Positions 62,586-64,000 of a stretch of 64,000 nucleotides of DNA are shown here, in pieces (position 1 is the stretch's first letter; every line of letters starts with the position of its first letter). The notes beneath the pieces were generated by a model, which saw nothing but the letters and a program-made list of their open reading frames with translations, ran no database searches and was not told the DNA's origin. Where the stretch lies: the NCBI GenBank assembly GCA_018661705.1, contig JABJHR010000014.1:62001-126000 (forward strand). The letters run 5' to 3'. Source of the stretch: Candidatus Woesearchaeota archaeon (GTDB lineage Archaea; Nanobdellota; Nanobdellia; Woesearchaeales; DSVV01). The translations under genes and the position numbers were made by a program.

Positions 62586-63419
62586 ATGAATAGCAGAAAC
62601 GAAGATTTTGACATAAGAATTTTAGAAGCACATCTTATAACACAAGCAGAGTTTGATGCTTGTAGATTACCAGAGGACAATCTTGAAGAATTAATTATTG
62701 GAAATATCCAAGGTGTTGGTGGCCATATTTATACCGTTTCTCTTCAAAGAAATAATGAAGGTAATTCTCCAATTATTGAAGTTAAAACTCAATCTAAAGA
62801 AAGTTTTCCAAAGCATTTTAGAAGAGAAGAAGGAGAAAAATTAGCAGCTCAAACACTTTTAGATTTTAGTCTTGGATTAAGAAGAATCACAGGAGGTTAT
62901 ATTAAAGTTTCACCTCATGGTGTTATTTATGGTGGAGGAGAAATTCCATTTACAATTAATGGTGAATTACAAAGTCATAATCTTAAAGAAGGACCTATGA
63001 AAACGCAGATAAATTTATCTGACAAAATATTTAGAAACCAAGATGAAATATTAGATGTATATCACAAATTTGTACAAGAGTTTTATCCAGGCAAAAGTTT
63101 CTTAGATGGCGTTGCACCAAACGGATGCATTGATTATTGCGGATTTAAAAAAATATGGAAAAGAGAATTCAAAAAAACAAATCCTTGGCATCATCCAGCT
63201 ATACTTTTTGCAGGTTATCTTGGTGCCCTTAATGTTGATATTCCAGTAGCAATGAAAATCAATAAAGGTTCAATAATGACTCTTACAGGATATTTGAGAG
63301 AAAAAGCATCACATAGTGAACCAATAGTTCAAAGAGCAACATATAAACGGTTGAAAGAAACAGATGTAATTAATTCTGGATTACCAGAAAGAAGGTATGT
63401 CATGTTAAGAGAAAATTAA
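62586..63419 (+). CDS. Hypothetical protein
   Basis: 277 residues, soluble, no signal or membrane segment, family not recognised. Conserved-looking stretches are GGYIKVSPHGVIYGGGEIPF, GVAPNGCIDYCGFKKIW and NPWHHPAILFAGYLGAL. The cysteine pair CIDYC plus histidine pair WHH could form a metal site, which is speculative. It follows the L15e gene after 44 bases on the same strand. Confidence 0.65.
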   Translation: MNSRNEDFDIRILEAHLITQAEFDACRLPEDNLEELIIGNIQGVGGHIYTVSLQRNNEGNSPIIEVKTQSKESFPKHFRREEGEKLAAQTLLDFSLGLRRITGGYIKVSPHGVIYGGGEIPFTINGELQSHNLKEGPMKTQINLSDKIFRNQDEILDVYHKFVQEFYPGKSFLDGVAPNGCIDYCGFKKIWKREFKKTNPWHHPAILFAGYLGALNVDIPVAMKINKGSIMTLTGYLREKASHSEPIVQRATYKRLKETDVINSGLPERRYVMLREN

Positions 63420-63487
63420 AAAACACATAAACAAGAAAAAACTATTAAATAAAAGAAAGATAAAATTAAAAAAATATTTGTTTTGAA

Positions 63488-63742
63488 TTACCAATCTAAA
63501 TTTTCTAACTCGTCTAAGTCTCCATCAATTTCGTCTAATTCTTCATCAGAAAAATCATCTTCAAGAGTTTCAACTTCTTCTAAATCTTGAGTTGTTTCCT
63601 GTGTTTCAGAAAGACCTTCAACTGGTTGAACATCTGTTTCCTCACGCATTGCTGGTTCTCCATCATTATCTGGAGAAAAAGTTTGACAACCAACAAAAGC
63701 AACAACAAACAACAATAACATAATTGCAAATATCTTCTTCAT
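63488..63742 (-). CDS. Small acidic lipoprotein
   Basis: 84 residues: signal peptide ending in the lipobox FVGC (cysteine 19), then an acidic, threonine/glutamate-rich disordered tail with repeated DEL/DLE units. GAGGTG precedes the ATG. Similar in size and style to the lipoprotein gene at 9079, hinting at a family of such surface proteins. Function unknown. Confidence 0.72.
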   Translation of the reverse strand: MKKIFAIMLLLFVVAFVGCQTFSPDNDGEPAMREETDVQPVEGLSETQETTQDLEEVETLEDDFSDEELDEIDGDLDELENLDW

Positions 63743-63852
63743 ACTAACACCTCGTTTATTGATATTATTTTTTTAATTTAGTTGTATATATAGTTTGTGT
63801 ATTTGTTTGCTGGAAAATTATATAAATAAACAAGCATTTTTCTTATCTAAAT

Positions 63853-63959
63853 GGACCTGTGGCCCAGTCTGGAAAGTTCATCTTGGACAAATAGGGCGAT
63901 TGCCTCCTACATATTTTGAAGAAAGCAATAGGTCGGGAGTTCGAATCTCCCCAGGTCCG
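63853..63959 (+). tRNA. tRNA-Arg (CCT) with two apparent introns
   Basis: Acceptor GGACCTG/CAGGTCC, G73; D-stem GCCC/GGGC; T-arm GGGAG-TTCGAAT-CTCCC. Anticodon stem ATTGC/GCAAT encloses CTCCTA and A38, giving CCT, with a short 14-nt insertion at 37/38 (63910-63923). A second insertion of about 18 nt sits in the D-loop after AGTCTGGA (about 63874-63891), containing GTTC-ATCTT-GGAC. It resembles the D-loop insertion of tRNA-Thr at 6788. Exact splice points uncertain. Confidence 0.85.
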
Positions 63960-64000
63960 TTTATTTTTTCTATTTCTTGTTGTTCTTTCTACTACTACAC

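Overview
The window looks like a stretch of an AT-rich archaeal chromosome, most likely a DPANN lineage (Woesearchaeota-like; the phylum is my inference). Evidence for Archaea: archaeal-type 16S and 23S rRNA with tRNA-Ala(UGC) between them, intron-containing tRNAs, RNA polymerase subunit L, ribosomal protein L15e, an archaeal HMG-CoA synthase/thiolase/DUF35 set, a Ski2-like helicase, a Rad50-like ATPase, and many genes with a TATA-like box about 24-30 nt before the start codon (leaderless pattern), mixed with genes that have a GGGGTGA-type ribosome binding site. No mobile element with a transposase, no phage and no CRISPR array is visible.

Layout. 1-7.6 kb: end of methionyl-tRNA synthetase, membrane and hypothetical genes, a transglutaminase-like protein, tRNA-Thr with two apparent introns, and a DnaQ-like exonuclease. 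7.9-15 kb: cell-surface block (lipoprotein, secreted proteins, a GILT/DsbA-like thiol protein, an S-layer-like protein), flavodoxin and a DUF1648 protein. 15-25 kb: isolated PEP-synthase ATP-binding domain, Ski2-like helicase, cis-prenyltransferase, and a giant secreted protein with 34 cysteine repeats and an esterase domain. 25.4-40.4 kb: the complete mevalonate route from acetyl-CoA to isopentenyl diphosphate in two sub-clusters (HMG-CoA reductase, HMG-CoA synthase, thiolase, DUF35; then mevalonate kinase, diphosphomevalonate decarboxylase, phosphomevalonate kinase), interrupted by a double-HTH Lrp-like regulator, a queuosine-salvage Qng1 homologue, an HExxH protein, a nucleoside phosphorylase and a large helical protein. 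40.4-43.4 kb: rpoL, a histone-deacetylase-like hydrolase and a METTL5-like methyltransferase. 43.8-48.6 kb: rRNA operon. 48.8-64 kb: S23-type four-helix protein, MscS channel, methyltransferase, Rad50-like ATPase, a coupled radical SAM / cyclic-nucleotide-binding pair, ROK sugar kinase plus phosphoglucose/phosphomannose isomerase, L15e, and an intron-containing tRNA-Arg.

The least explained material is between the genes. Five dispersed copies of an ~80-140 bp element (family F1) fold into a three-way junction in which one hairpin keeps pairing through compensatory changes. A second palindromic family (F2) occurs as full elements and as half elements, and a half element sits 17-20 bp after each of the three plus-oriented F1 copies. 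A third class consists of purine/pyrimidine-asymmetric repeats. Other RNA-level oddities are a 34-nt insertion in the helix 89 loop of the 23S rRNA next to the peptidyl-transferase centre, probable D-loop introns in two tRNAs, and a possible small RNA upstream of the deacetylase-like gene. These are the best candidates for something undescribed.
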